The notes: generated by a model from the letters alone, not told the origin. A DNA stretch of 64,000 nucleotides from an uncultured Prevotellaceae bacterium (GCA_946534585.1 CAMNCV010000137.1:1-64000); one strand, 5' to 3'; positions 19,062 to 28,811 are shown, counted from the first letter of the stretch. Made by a program: numbers and translations.

Positions 19062-19718
19062 ATGGAAAAAGATTCAATACTTATCTATAGCGGTGGTATG
19101 GATTCTACTACTATGCTATATGAATACCACGAGCGTATCGCCATAGCACTCAGTTTTGATTATGGCAGTAAGCATAATGCCAAGGAACTGGAATGTGCCA
19201 GATATCATTGTGGAAAACTTGGCATCAGTCATGTAGTGATACCACTTGCTTTCATGCAGCAGTATTTTAAATCATCGCTACTCATTGGTGGTGAAGACAT
19301 CCCCGAGGGAAACTACGATGATGAGAATATGAAATCTACCGTAGTGCCATTCCGTAACGGCATCATGCTTGCCATAGCCGCAGGTCTGGCAGAGAGCAAC
19401 GGCTTGCTGCACGTGATGATGGCAAACCACGGTGGCGACCACGCCATCTATCCTGACTGCCGTCCGGAGTTCGTAAGCAGTATGAGCGAGGCTATTAGCA
19501 ACGGAACTTACGAACACCTCACTATCCTTGCGCCATATACAGACATAACAAAGAGCGATATCGCCATTCGTGGTAAGCGTTTAGGGATAGACTACGCACA
19601 TACATGGTCATGCTACAAGGGCGGAGATAAGCACTGTGGCAAGTGCGGCACGTGTACGGAACGAAAACAGGCACTGCAAGATGCAGGGATAATTGATGAT
19701 ACAGAATATGAAGGATAG
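19062..19718 (+). CDS. queC: 7-cyano-7-deazaguanine synthase
   Basis: ILIYSGGMDSTTMLYEY (PP-loop), NHGGDHAIYPDCRPEF, CYKGGDKHCGKCGTCTERKQAL zinc site. Start moved to ATG at 19062. Confidence 0.95.
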   Translation: MEKDSILIYSGGMDSTTMLYEYHERIAIALSFDYGSKHNAKELECARYHCGKLGISHVVIPLAFMQQYFKSSLLIGGEDIPEGNYDDENMKSTVVPFRNGIMLAIAAGLAESNGLLHVMMANHGGDHAIYPDCRPEFVSSMSEAISNGTYEHLTILAPYTDITKSDIAIRGKRLGIDYAHTWSCYKGGDKHCGKCGTCTERKQALQDAGIIDDTEYEG

Positions 19719-19780
19719 TACATATTTTTCGTTCAAATAGGCTGCACGTTGTTATAAATCAAGAAGAAATACGAAAACTT

Positions 19781-19822
19781 AAAAAGATGATATAAGTTTT
19801 ATTCTTGTATCATCTTTTTTTT
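19781..19822 (+). terminator. Terminator downstream of queC
   Basis: aaaaagatgata-taagttttattcttg-tatcatcttttt followed by further T residues; 12-bp stem. Confidence 0.8.
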
Positions 19823-19872
19823 GTAAATTTGCATATATTTTTAGTAATTAGATATTTTAGCAAAGCAAAGAT

Positions 19873-22431
19873 ATGGTTAAAAGGTTGTATCTGTCAATGA
19901 TTTTGATGCTCATGACGCTTGTGATAAGTGCTCAGGAGATAACGGGCGTGGTAGTAGATGCCGATACGGGTGATAGTATTTCCTTCGCCAGTGTGACGTA
20001 TCGTGGTCACCACGTTTCCGTGATAAGCGATGGTTGGGGCAAATTCTCAATCAGTCGCCATATAGGTTGGAACCTTACCATTTCGGCAGTGGGCTATAAG
20101 GCAAAAACATATGCTGTGACCGACCGCACACTGAAGCACCTGATAGTGAAGCTAAAGCCTGACACGAAGAACCTTGATGAGGTCATAGTGAAGGCTAAGA
20201 AATCGAAATACTCGCGCAAGGACAATCCAGCTGTCGAGCTGATGAAACGTGTAATTGCCGCTAAGCAGCAGACAAAACTTGAGAATAAGGACTACTTCCA
20301 GTATCGTAACTACGAGAAGATGACCATCTCGCTCAATGATATTTCAGAGAGGCAGATGACCGAAGGCGCGTATGCAAAGAAGGAATGGCTGAAAAACCAG
20401 CTTGAGGTTAACCCCATGACGGGCAAGTCCGTTTTGCCAGTGATAACCAACGAGAAGGTATTCCATCGCTACTACCGTAAGGAACCGGCTAAAGAGCGCA
20501 TCTACATAGATGCAGAGCACAGCAAGGGCGTTAACGACCTGTTGCAGACTGGCGACATCTTCACTGCTTTAGCAAAAGAAGTTTTTACCGAGGTCGATGT
20601 CTATGATGACCAGATGCGCTTGCTGCAATATCCCTTTACGTCGCCTATTGGCAAGGATGCTATAGGTTTCTATCGCTTTTATATCGTAGATACGCTTGAA
20701 GTAGATCGCGACTCCTGCATTCAGGTGTCGTTCGTTCCAAATAATCAGCAGGACTTTGGCTTCCGTGGTGATTTATGGATTCTGAAAGACTCCACGCTCC
20801 ACGTGAAGAAAGTACACCTCAGCATACCTAAGCGTTCCGACGTGAATTTCGTGAGAAATATGTCGATTGACCAGGAATACCTGCGTCTGCCGAGTGGCGA
20901 CTGGGTACTGAGCAATAATGATATGCTCGTTGAGATGTCACTCGTGGGACAGTCGGGTAATTTCCTTATTACGCGTACCAGCCGTCGTGGCGACTACTCT
21001 TTTGACCCTATCGACGACAAAATCTTCCGTGGAAAGGCTCTGGAGAAGCGCGACCCATATTCAGAGATGCGCGATGCTCAATACTGGGATATCAACCGTG
21101 AGGTGGAACTGACCCACGGCGAGGAGGGCATGGACAATTTCCTGCAAGGCATGAAGAGTACCAAGGGCTTTGGCTGGTTGCTCATAGGACTTAAGGCTGT
21201 GATGGAAAACTATGTGGAAACCACCAAAAGCGCCAATCCAAGCAAGGTTGATATAGGACCTATCAACTCTATGCTGTCGTCTAACGATATTGATGGTTTC
21301 CGCTTGCGCGTGTCGGCGCAGACTACCGCCAACTTCAATCCTCATTTCTTCCTGAAGGGTTATGTGGCACGCGGATGGCGCAGCAAGAATAACTATTACA
21401 GCGGCACGCTGACCTACTCATTCAATAAAAAAGCCTACTCGCCTGACGAGTTCCCTATGCGTAACATCTCGTTTACGTCAACTTACGATATCTGTTCGCC
21501 ATCGGATAAGTTCCTTAATGTCGATAAGGATAACGTGTTTGCAGCCATAAAGTGGACAAAGGTGATGAACCAGGCTTTCTACAAGCGTCAGACGCTCGAC
21601 TTCGTTCGTGAAGAAGACTGGGGGTTCGCTGTCAGTGGCGGATTGAAATTTGAAGAGGATGAGGCTGCAGGCCATCTCTATTTTCGCCGACTCAACGAGC
21701 CGGAGCTCGCTAACGGCGTGCATGGCAAGTATCGCTTCAGTGAGGTTTGGGTACAGCTGCTGTATTCTCCTGGTCAGACCTACGTGAATTCCAAGCAAAA
21801 GCGTACGCCTGTTAACCGCGATGCCCCAATATTCAAACTGAAACATACCATCGGTATCAAAGGCTTTATGGGCGGACAATATAACTACCACGTGACCGAA
21901 GCGAGCATCTATTACCGCCAGTGGCTCAAGTCGTGGGGTAAGCTCGATACATGGGTGAAGGGTGGACTGCAATGGAATCAGGTGCCATTCCCTCTGCTCA
22001 TTGCGCCTGCCGCCAACGTGTCATATATCTGGCAGCGTGAGACCTTCGAGCTTATCAATAATATGGAGTTCCTCAATGATCGCTATGTCTCCGTGCAGTT
22101 GGAGTGGGACCTCAACGGAAAACTCTTCAACCGCATCCCCCTGCTCAAGAAATTGCAGTGGCGCGAGCTTATCGGCTTCAATGTGTTGTATGGCGGACTG
22201 TCAGACAAGAATAATCCATTCCTTGATGAAAATGCCGGCAACGGTCGCCTGATGTTCTTCCCTTCGTGCGCCTCTATCATGGATCCTCATGAACCATATA
22301 TGGAGTTCCGCCTTGGAATACACAACATATTGAAGATGCTCAGCGTGGAGTACGTACATCGTCTTAACTACCACCAGTTGCCCACGGCAACAAAGAACGG
22401 CGTGCGCTTTGGCTTCCGCTTTACGTTCTGA
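19873..22431 (+). CDS. DUF5686/carboxypeptidase-like regulatory domain outer-membrane protein
   Basis: ITGVVVDADTGDSISFASVTYRGHHVSVISDGWGKFSI (CarboxypepD_reg-like) followed by a long beta-barrel region ending FGFRFTF. Confidence 0.85.
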   Translation: MVKRLYLSMILMLMTLVISAQEITGVVVDADTGDSISFASVTYRGHHVSVISDGWGKFSISRHIGWNLTISAVGYKAKTYAVTDRTLKHLIVKLKPDTKNLDEVIVKAKKSKYSRKDNPAVELMKRVIAAKQQTKLENKDYFQYRNYEKMTISLNDISERQMTEGAYAKKEWLKNQLEVNPMTGKSVLPVITNEKVFHRYYRKEPAKERIYIDAEHSKGVNDLLQTGDIFTALAKEVFTEVDVYDDQMRLLQYPFTSPIGKDAIGFYRFYIVDTLEVDRDSCIQVSFVPNNQQDFGFRGDLWILKDSTLHVKKVHLSIPKRSDVNFVRNMSIDQEYLRLPSGDWVLSNNDMLVEMSLVGQSGNFLITRTSRRGDYSFDPIDDKIFRGKALEKRDPYSEMRDAQYWDINREVELTHGEEGMDNFLQGMKSTKGFGWLLIGLKAVMENYVETTKSANPSKVDIGPINSMLSSNDIDGFRLRVSAQTTANFNPHFFLKGYVARGWRSKNNYYSGTLTYSFNKKAYSPDEFPMRNISFTSTYDICSPSDKFLNVDKDNVFAAIKWTKVMNQAFYKRQTLDFVREEDWGFAVSGGLKFEEDEAAGHLYFRRLNEPELANGVHGKYRFSEVWVQLLYSPGQTYVNSKQKRTPVNRDAPIFKLKHTIGIKGFMGGQYNYHVTEASIYYRQWLKSWGKLDTWVKGGLQWNQVPFPLLIAPAANVSYIWQRETFELINNMEFLNDRYVSVQLEWDLNGKLFNRIPLLKKLQWRELIGFNVLYGGLSDKNNPFLDENAGNGRLMFFPSCASIMDPHEPYMEFRLGIHNILKMLSVEYVHRLNYHQLPTATKNGVRFGFRFTF

Positions 22432-22458
22432 TTTCTCGACACTTATCCATAGCATCAC

Positions 22459-22545
22459 AATCGCTATCTGATTACCGTGTAATCGCTATCATATTACCAT
22501 GTAATCGCTATGCTTTTACCATGTAATCTCTATCTGATTACGACA
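22459..22545. repeat. 22-bp-period intergenic repeat array, locus 2
   Basis: caatcgctatctgattaccgtgtaatcgctatcatattaccatgtaatcgctatgcttttaccatgtaatctctatctgattacgac. Confidence 0.85.
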
Positions 22546-22592
22546 TGGTTGCTATCCAGTTGAATTTTAGCTGGATAGCAACCATGTTTTTT
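22543..22592 (+). terminator. Strong intrinsic terminator joined to repeat locus 2
   Basis: ACATGGTTGCTATCCAG (22543-22559), 11-nt loop, CTGGATAGCAACCATGT (22571-22587), then a T-run: 17-bp perfect stem. Confidence 0.9.
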
Positions 22593-22773
22593 CTGCTGTG
22601 TACTCAATATCAGTGCAGACAGGCAGATATCCAATTTTAAGTGGTCTATTGTTGTTTTTTAACAGATATGAAGCGGAATTATTAAAAAGAAATGTGTACC
22701 TTTGCAGGTAATAATGCTGTTTATAATACTATGAATAAACTGATTCAAACCGCTTTTGTGGCTATCACCTGAG

Positions 22774-22881
22774 ATGTGGAAACTGCTGGATACCAGTCTC
22801 GTCACTACAGACTATATACGTGTGGCTCCTAAGAAATACTATAGCCGTATGCGCCCATACATAGAAACATTGATGAAATAA
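22774..22881 (+). other. Possible 35-aa ORF or gene remnant upstream of yigZ
   Basis: MWKLLDTSLVTTDYIRVAPKKYYSRMRPYIETLMK*; protein-like composition but no complete domain. Confidence 0.3.
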
Positions 22882-22892
22882 TATGGTTAGAA

Positions 22893-23477
22893 ATGAATGA
22901 TATTTATACAACGATAGAAGGAACTGCCGAGGGATATTATACAGAGAAGAGAAGTAAATTCTATGCCTTTGCACATCACGTCACTACGGCTGACGAGGTG
23001 CGTGAACTCAATCAGATGTATCGTAAGAAATACTACGATGCCCGACACGTGTGTTATGCTTATCGACTTGGAGCTGAAGGAAAGGAATATCGAGCAAATG
23101 ACGATGGGGAACCCTCAAGCACGGCTGGAAAACCTATACTTGGAGTATTGTTAAGTGCGGATGTTTCGGATGTCGTAATCTTCGTGATACGCTATTATGG
23201 AGGAGTTAATCTCGGAACGGGCGGTCTCATAGTGGCTTACCGTGAGGCAGCACACGATGCCATGGAACATGCAGCGAAGGTGGAGCGTCAGGTAGAAGAG
23301 AGCATAATATGGAACTTCGCTTATCCACAGATGAATGCCGTAATGCGAGTGGTGAAGGACATGGACGCACGTATCGTGGCACAGGATTTCCAAACCTCAT
23401 GTTCGATAACGCTTTCGATAAGACGCTCGCTGATGCCTCAACTGAAACAGAGGCTGGAAGCAATAAATTTTTCTTGA
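22893..23477 (+). CDS. YigZ/IMPACT family protein
   Basis: KRSKFYAFAHHVTTADEV...ARHVCYAYRLG...NDDGEPSSTAGKPIL...VIRYYGGVNLGTGGLIVAYREAA. Confidence 0.93.
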   Translation: MNDIYTTIEGTAEGYYTEKRSKFYAFAHHVTTADEVRELNQMYRKKYYDARHVCYAYRLGAEGKEYRANDDGEPSSTAGKPILGVLLSADVSDVVIFVIRYYGGVNLGTGGLIVAYREAAHDAMEHAAKVERQVEESIIWNFAYPQMNAVMRVVKDMDARIVAQDFQTSCSITLSIRRSLMPQLKQRLEAINFS

Positions 23478-23576
23478 GAAACCGTTATGTGACTTTCTTC
23501 TTAGAATTGAAACCATCGGGAACTGTATTCTTGATATATTAGCAAAGCGGTGTTGCGCCTTTTTCGTGTGATTTCT

Positions 23577-23606
23577 TTGATATGTCAGAAAAAAGTATTA
23601 ACTTTG
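23577..23606 (+). promoter_or_regulatory. Bacteroidetes-type promoter for hisE
   Basis: TTG (23577-23579), 19-nt spacer, TAACTTTG (23599-23606). Confidence 0.6.
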
Positions 23607-23641
23607 CACAACGAAATAAAACATAACAAGATAACATACTA

Positions 23642-23956
23642 ATGGAAGAGAAAAATCCGTTGCTGTTCCTTAGCGAACTGCAAGACTTTATTGAGAAGCG
23701 TCATGAAGAAATGCCAGAAGGTTCATACACTACATCTTTGTTTAAGGATGGATTGAACCGTATGGCACAGAAAGTGGGCGAGGAAGCCCTTGAACTCGTT
23801 ATAGAAGCTACTAATGGAACTAACGACCGTTTAATCTATGAGGGGTCAGATATGCTCTATCACCTCATTGTATTGCTTACATCGAAGGGATTGCGCATAG
23901 AAGATCTTGCAGCAGAATTGGCGGAACGCCATAATCCTGGTTGGAAGAAGCACTGA
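23642..23956 (+). CDS. hisE: Phosphoribosyl-ATP pyrophosphatase, stand-alone
   Basis: SYTTSLFKDGLNRMAQKVGEEALELVIEA...IYEGSDMLYHLIVLL; 104 aa, no HisI domain attached. Confidence 0.93.
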   Translation: MEEKNPLLFLSELQDFIEKRHEEMPEGSYTTSLFKDGLNRMAQKVGEEALELVIEATNGTNDRLIYEGSDMLYHLIVLLTSKGLRIEDLAAELAERHNPGWKKH

Positions 23957-24030
23957 TTCTGGCATATAGTTGATAGAACAGAATTATATGTACCTCATAC
24001 AACCGATGATAAACTCCAAAACGACCATCC

Positions 24031-24693
24031 ATGTTAATAAATTACAAGAACGTAAATATCAGTCATTACGATGAAGAGACTGTACTCAAAGGTGTTAACT
24101 TCAAGGTCAACGCTGGTGAGTTTATATACATCATCGGTAAAGTAGGCTCTGGTAAGAGTTCACTTTTGCGTACTGTGTATGGCGAATTGGATATTGACAG
24201 TGCATTCACTGCCAACGTGCTCGGGCGTGATATGATGCGCATAAGGCGCAGTGAGGTACAGTCGTTGCGCCGTGAATTGGGAATAGTATTTCAGGACTTC
24301 AAGTTACTTACCGACCGTTCTGTACGACGAAATCTTGAGTTCGTATTGCGTGCAACTGGTTGGAAAGATGCATATGATATAGACAAGCGCATATCTGAGG
24401 TGCTGAAGTCTGTCGGTATGGAAGGGTATGATGAGCGTATGCCTCATGAACTTTCGGGTGGAGAGCAACAGCGTATTGCCATAGCGCGTGCCTTGCTAAA
24501 CTCTCCGAAACTGATATTAGCTGATGAACCTACGGGAAATCTTGACCCGGAAACGGCTGAGAGTATCGTTGGATTATTTCGAGATATATCGTCAACGGGT
24601 ACTGCTGTAGTTATAACAACACACAATATGACGCTGCTTGAGAAATTTCCCGGCATAGTATATAAATGCGAAGACGGAAAACTTATCAATTGA
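24031..24693 (+). CDS. ftsE: Cell division ATP-binding protein FtsE
   Basis: GKVGSGKSSLLRTVYG (Walker A), LSGGEQQRIAIARALLNSPKLILADEPTGNLDPE; FtsE-type length. Confidence 0.88.
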   Translation: MLINYKNVNISHYDEETVLKGVNFKVNAGEFIYIIGKVGSGKSSLLRTVYGELDIDSAFTANVLGRDMMRIRRSEVQSLRRELGIVFQDFKLLTDRSVRRNLEFVLRATGWKDAYDIDKRISEVLKSVGMEGYDERMPHELSGGEQQRIAIARALLNSPKLILADEPTGNLDPETAESIVGLFRDISSTGTAVVITTHNMTLLEKFPGIVYKCEDGKLIN

Positions 24694-24749
24694 ATTGCAG
24701 AGGAATAAAATAGTAATAATAACACAAAACAACATACACATAAACAAAA

Positions 24750-25490
24750 ATGGGAAGAGCATTTGAATATCGTAAGGCCACCAAGTTGAAGCGTTGGGGG
24801 CACATGGCAAAGACATTCACACGTCTGGGTAAGCAGATTGCAATAGCTGTGAAGGCAAGCGGTCCAGATCCAGACACTAATCCTACGCTGCGTTCTATCA
24901 TAGCAACATGTAAGCGTGAGAACATGCCTAAGGATAACATAGAGCGTGCAATCAAGAATGCTATGGGTAAGGACCAGTCTGACTACAAGGAGGTGACATA
25001 CGAGGGATACGGTCCTCATGGAATCGCTGTCTTTGTAGATACACTGACAGATAATACTACACGTACTGTAGCTGACGTTCGTTCTGTATTTAATAAGTTC
25101 TCTGGCAACCTTGGCACTACGGGTTCGCTGTCTTTCCTGTTCGATCACAAGTGCGTGTTTACTTTCAAGAAACCTGCCGACCTTGATATGGATGACTTGA
25201 TTCTCGAACTCATAGACTTTAATGTAGATGATGAGTTTGATGAAAACTATGACGAGGAGAAGGATGAGACGACAATCTCTATCTATGGTGATCCGAAGTC
25301 GTATGCTGCCATACAAAAATTCCTTGAGGAAAAGGGCTTTGAGGAAATCGGTGGTGAATTCACTTACATTCCAAATGACCTGAAAGACGTAGATGAGGAG
25401 CAACGTGCTACTATCGATAAGATGGTAGAGAAACTCGAAGAGTTTGATGACGTGCAGACTGTCTATACCAATATGAAGCCTGAGGAGTAA
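24750..25490 (+). CDS. YebC/PmpR/TACO1 family protein
   Basis: MGRAFEYRKATKLKRWGHMAKTFTRLGKQIAIAVKASGPDPDTNPTLRSIIATCKRENMPKDNIERAIKNA... Confidence 0.96.
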   Translation: MGRAFEYRKATKLKRWGHMAKTFTRLGKQIAIAVKASGPDPDTNPTLRSIIATCKRENMPKDNIERAIKNAMGKDQSDYKEVTYEGYGPHGIAVFVDTLTDNTTRTVADVRSVFNKFSGNLGTTGSLSFLFDHKCVFTFKKPADLDMDDLILELIDFNVDDEFDENYDEEKDETTISIYGDPKSYAAIQKFLEEKGFEEIGGEFTYIPNDLKDVDEEQRATIDKMVEKLEEFDDVQTVYTNMKPEE

Positions 25491-26155
25491 TGCAATTACC
25501 CGTATATAACAGTGCTGGACTGGCGGAACTCGTTAACGAACTTGGTTTCCTTCCATTGCTTGACAGTGGCATTGCAGGTTTTTCTGCAGAGGAAATGGTG
25601 GACGATGATTGCCGTTACGTGACCTTTCCCGAAGGTGGTTGGGACTGGCCTTTGTGGAAGTGGAAAGGTAGTGTAATCACTGAAGGTGGCTGTGTATATG
25701 GGAAGTTCTTCGCAGGTAAGGCTGGCTTCATAAGTCGTGAGTGGTGGCCAGACTTCTGTAATTATCGCAGAAGCACCCATTCGGAACCGCAAGAAGGCTC
25801 CATTGAGCAGGCAATTTTGCTTACATTGCAAGAGCAGGGGAGTATGATAACGCGTGAATTGCGTGCGGCTTGTGGCTTTACCGGACCGAAGATGCGAAGT
25901 CGTTTTGATGCTTTTGTAACTCGATTGCAGATGGATTGCTGCATAGTGACGGAGGATTTTGTATATCCTCATGACCGTCATGGCAAGGAGTATGGCTGGG
26001 GATGGTCACTGCTTACAACCCCAGAGCAACTCTATGGTGCGGCTTTCTGCCATGCTGACAGAACTCCTGATGAGTCATATAGCAGGATGACCGCGCAGTT
26101 GAAGGCTATATGCCCACAGGCTACAGAAAAACAGATACAGAGGTTGTTGAAATAG
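25490..26155 (+). CDS. AlkZ-related winged-helix-like protein
   Basis: ATG overlaps the yebC stop (TAATG). PEGGWDWPLWKWKG...TRELRAACGFTGPKMRSRFDAFVTRLQMDCCIVTEDFVYPHDRHGKEYGWGWSLL. Confidence 0.5.
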   Translation: MQLPVYNSAGLAELVNELGFLPLLDSGIAGFSAEEMVDDDCRYVTFPEGGWDWPLWKWKGSVITEGGCVYGKFFAGKAGFISREWWPDFCNYRRSTHSEPQEGSIEQAILLTLQEQGSMITRELRAACGFTGPKMRSRFDAFVTRLQMDCCIVTEDFVYPHDRHGKEYGWGWSLLTTPEQLYGAAFCHADRTPDESYSRMTAQLKAICPQATEKQIQRLLK

Positions 26156-26169
26156 ATAACAATGATTAT

Positions 26170-26335
26170 AAGTAGGTGTACATAATTATTTATACAATCC
26201 TTGCATCATCTGACAATGCATCTTCAGCACCTGCTAACGGTTGAGTAGGAGTTACTACACGCCCTAATATCATGTACTGAACCTACGTCATCATGCAGTT
26301 CAAACATTATAAAAAATAATTATGCACACCTGCTT
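26170..26335. mobile_element. MITE-like element or long imperfect stem with about 25-bp terminal inverted repeats
   Basis: Left AAGTAGGTGTACATAATTATTTATA (26170-26194); reverse complement of right end (26335-26308) AAGCAGGTGTGCATAATTATTTTTTATA. Confidence 0.5.
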
Positions 26336-26346
26336 AGTTTGAAAAG

Positions 26347-26383
26347 AATAATCCCTCGCTGCAACTTGCAGCGAGGGATTATT
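26347..26383. terminator. Perfect 18-bp palindromic terminator next to the GTPase stop codon
   Basis: AATAATCCCTCGCTGCAA-C-TTGCAGCGAGGGATTATT; 37 nt, adjacent to the stop codon at 26384 of the minus-strand gene. Confidence 0.85.
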
Positions 26384-27670
26384 TTATGCTTCAGTCCAGT
26401 CAACCAGACAACTGTCGAGTTCGGCTGTGATTGCCTTGCGGTCAAGATGCTGTCCGATGAATACAAGCTTCTGTTGGCGGTCGCCATAGCGGTCATCCCA
26501 ATCGCGATTGACACCAGGATTGTCCTTGCGGAATTGCTCTAATTCGTCGGCAGGCATTGTTGCATACCACTGTCCTGCATTCTGTAGCTGCACTTGACGG
26601 CCCGCCTGCTCGAAGATATAACACAGATGCGGTTGGTCTTCAAACCAACATAATCCCTTGGCACGTATTATGCTCTTAGGCCAGCGACGCGCCACAAAGT
26701 CATCGAATAGATTGATGTTAAACGGACGGCGCGCATAATATACGAACGTACCAATGCCATATTCTTCAGCTTCGCCCTCATCGTGATGATGGTGGTGGTG
26801 ATGATGGTGGCAAGTACATTCTCCACCGTGATGTGATTCGCAATGTTCATGATGATGTTCATGCTCGTGTTCATCGTCGTGTTCATGATGATGGTGATGC
26901 TCATGCTCGTGCTCATCATCGTGTTCATCATCGCTCTGATAGTTCTCGATTTCACTTATCCAAGCGGCAGAGGTAGCTACATCGTCGAAATTGAAACGAC
27001 CTGTTCCAAGTATCTTTTCAAAATCTACGTTTCCGTAATCACAGTCTATTATCTCGGCCTTTGGTTGTATGGCTCGTACAATCTGGCGTACTCGCTCCAA
27101 TTCTTCTGGTGACACCTCTGAGGCCTTGTTGAGTAATATTATATTGCAGAACTCAATCTGTTGTATCACAAGATTTTCAATATCTTCCTCGTTACGCTTT
27201 GCGCCAAGCAATGACTTACCGCATCCGAACTCGTCTTTCATGCGCAGTGCATCGACCACGGTCACGATGCAGTCAAGTCGAGGAGTGCCTCCTTCGTTGT
27301 ACTGAGCGCCCATCTGTGGTATTGAACAGATAGTCTGTGCGATAGGAGCAGGTTCGCAGATGCCGCTTGCCTCAATGACGATATAGTCAAACTTCTGCAT
27401 TTTCACGATGTCGCTGAGTTGCTGTACGAGATCCATCTTTAGCGTACAGCAGATACATCCGTTCTGCAGGGCAACGAGAGAGTCATCCTGCTGTCCTACG
27501 ACACCACCTTGCTGTATGAGGTCTGCATCGATGTTGACCTCGCCTATGTCATTGACTATCACTGCGAACTTTATTCCCTTCTCGTTGTTGAGTATGCGAT
27601 TGAGAAGTGTGGTCTTTCCGCTGCCTAAATAACCCGTAAGCAGCAGGACGGGAATCTCTTGTGAGTTCAT
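26384..27670 (-). CDS. CobW/COG0523-family (G3E) GTPase, putative metal chaperone, with His-rich loop
   Basis: VLLLTGYLGSGKTTLLNRIL, CICC motif (NGCICCTLKMDL), C-terminal CobW_C region, and a run HDDEHEHEHHHHHEHDDEHEHEHHHEHCESHHGGECTCHHHHHHHHH. Confidence 0.95.
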   Translation of the reverse strand: MNSQEIPVLLLTGYLGSGKTTLLNRILNNEKGIKFAVIVNDIGEVNIDADLIQQGGVVGQQDDSLVALQNGCICCTLKMDLVQQLSDIVKMQKFDYIVIEASGICEPAPIAQTICSIPQMGAQYNEGGTPRLDCIVTVVDALRMKDEFGCGKSLLGAKRNEEDIENLVIQQIEFCNIILLNKASEVSPEELERVRQIVRAIQPKAEIIDCDYGNVDFEKILGTGRFNFDDVATSAAWISEIENYQSDDEHDDEHEHEHHHHHEHDDEHEHEHHHEHCESHHGGECTCHHHHHHHHHDEGEAEEYGIGTFVYYARRPFNINLFDDFVARRWPKSIIRAKGLCWFEDQPHLCYIFEQAGRQVQLQNAGQWYATMPADELEQFRKDNPGVNRDWDDRYGDRQQKLVFIGQHLDRKAITAELDSCLVDWTEA

Positions 27671-27672
27671 TG

Positions 27673-28047
27673 TTATTGTCTGTTTTGTTTTATTAGTGAA
27701 TTCTTTTTTCCGCTGCGGTATAGTAACAGTCCGATCGCCAGTGGAATTAGCGCAACGACTATTATTACCAATGCTATCAGCCCGCCGAAGAGTGTGGCAA
27801 AGCCCCCTTGTCGGATGATAGGCCGCGGATATTGTGCGTCAATGATAGAGTCTGGCACGCCTACCTCCATCAGAGAATCTATCGTAGTGAGATGATTGTT
27901 GTATTCTTCCCATTGAGCATGATTCTTCTTGCCTGCATCAACATCGGCTGTATAGCATGCCACGGCGAAAAAAATGCCACAGACTATCATCATTGCACCG
28001 ATGACAGCGAGAAGGCATCCGCCTGCTTTTTTCAATCCTGCGCTCAT
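27673..28047 (-). CDS. Two-TM membrane protein of unknown function
   Basis: MSAGLKKAGGCLLAVIGAMMIVCGIFFAVACYTADVDAGKKNH...GGFATLFGGLIALVIIVVALIPLAIGLLLYRSGKK. ATG at 28047 avoids the overlap with trmD implied by the ORF-track start. Confidence 0.6.
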   Translation of the reverse strand: MSAGLKKAGGCLLAVIGAMMIVCGIFFAVACYTADVDAGKKNHAQWEEYNNHLTTIDSLMEVGVPDSIIDAQYPRPIIRQGGFATLFGGLIALVIIVVALIPLAIGLLLYRSGKKNSLIKQNRQ

Positions 28048-28073
28048 ACGTTGCGTTGTTTTTGCTTGTCGCT

Positions 28074-28751
28074 TCAGTTTTTCAAGAGGTCTGGTCTGAG
28101 CCTTTTCGTGCGCTCCAGAGCCTGCTCCATCTCCCATTCCTTTATCTTTGCCTCGTGTCCGGAGAGCAGAATGTCAGGCACGCGCCATCCTTTGTATTCA
28201 GCAGGGCGTGTATAGATAGGAGCCGACAGCAGGTCGTCCTGAAAACAGTCACTAAGTGCACTCTGCTCATCTCCTATCACACCTGGGATTATACGCACGA
28301 TGGCATCAGCCATGACCGCTGCAGCGAGTTCGCCACCCGTTAGCACAAAGTCGCCTATGCTTATTTCCCTTGTTATGAGATGATCACGCACTCGCTGGTC
28401 AATCCCCTTGTAATGGCCACACAGTATTATTATGTTTCCTTTCAGTGAGAGGTCGTTTGCAATATGTTGGTCAAACTTCTCACCATCGGGCGAGGTATAT
28501 ATAACCTCGTCGTAGTTGCGCTCAGTCTTCAATGCACTGATGCAACGGTCGATAGGCTCACACTGCATCACCATGCCTGCGAAACCACCGTAGGGATAAT
28601 CATCAACGCGTTTCCACTTGTCGAGAGTGTAGTCGCGCAGGTTGTGCAGATGTATCTCTGCCAGACCTTTTTTCTGTGCACGTGCCAGAATCGACTCGTT
28701 GAAAAATCCCTCAAGCATCTCTGGCAATACGGTTATAATATCTATGCGCAT
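28074..28751 (-). CDS. trmD: tRNA (guanine-N1)-methyltransferase
   Basis: [42 protein letters not shown]...[19 protein letters not shown]...[35 protein letters not shown]. Confidence 0.97.
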   Translation of the reverse strand: MRIDIITVLPEMLEGFFNESILARAQKKGLAEIHLHNLRDYTLDKWKRVDDYPYGGFAGMVMQCEPIDRCISALKTERNYDEVIYTSPDGEKFDQHIANDLSLKGNIIILCGHYKGIDQRVRDHLITREISIGDFVLTGGELAAAVMADAIVRIIPGVIGDEQSALSDCFQDDLLSAPIYTRPAEYKGWRVPDILLSGHEAKIKEWEMEQALERTKRLRPDLLKN

Positions 28752-28811
28752 ATAATGTCGTGCGGTTTTCTTGTTTGTTTTACAACTTCAGTATCAGGAC
28801 GTTACGTTTAC

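Noticed and set aside
24444-25403. 319-aa minus-strand ORF over ftsE/yebC
   Set aside because: Antisense to well-supported ftsE and yebC; composition is Cys/Leu-rich and not protein-like, so treated as a shadow ORF.
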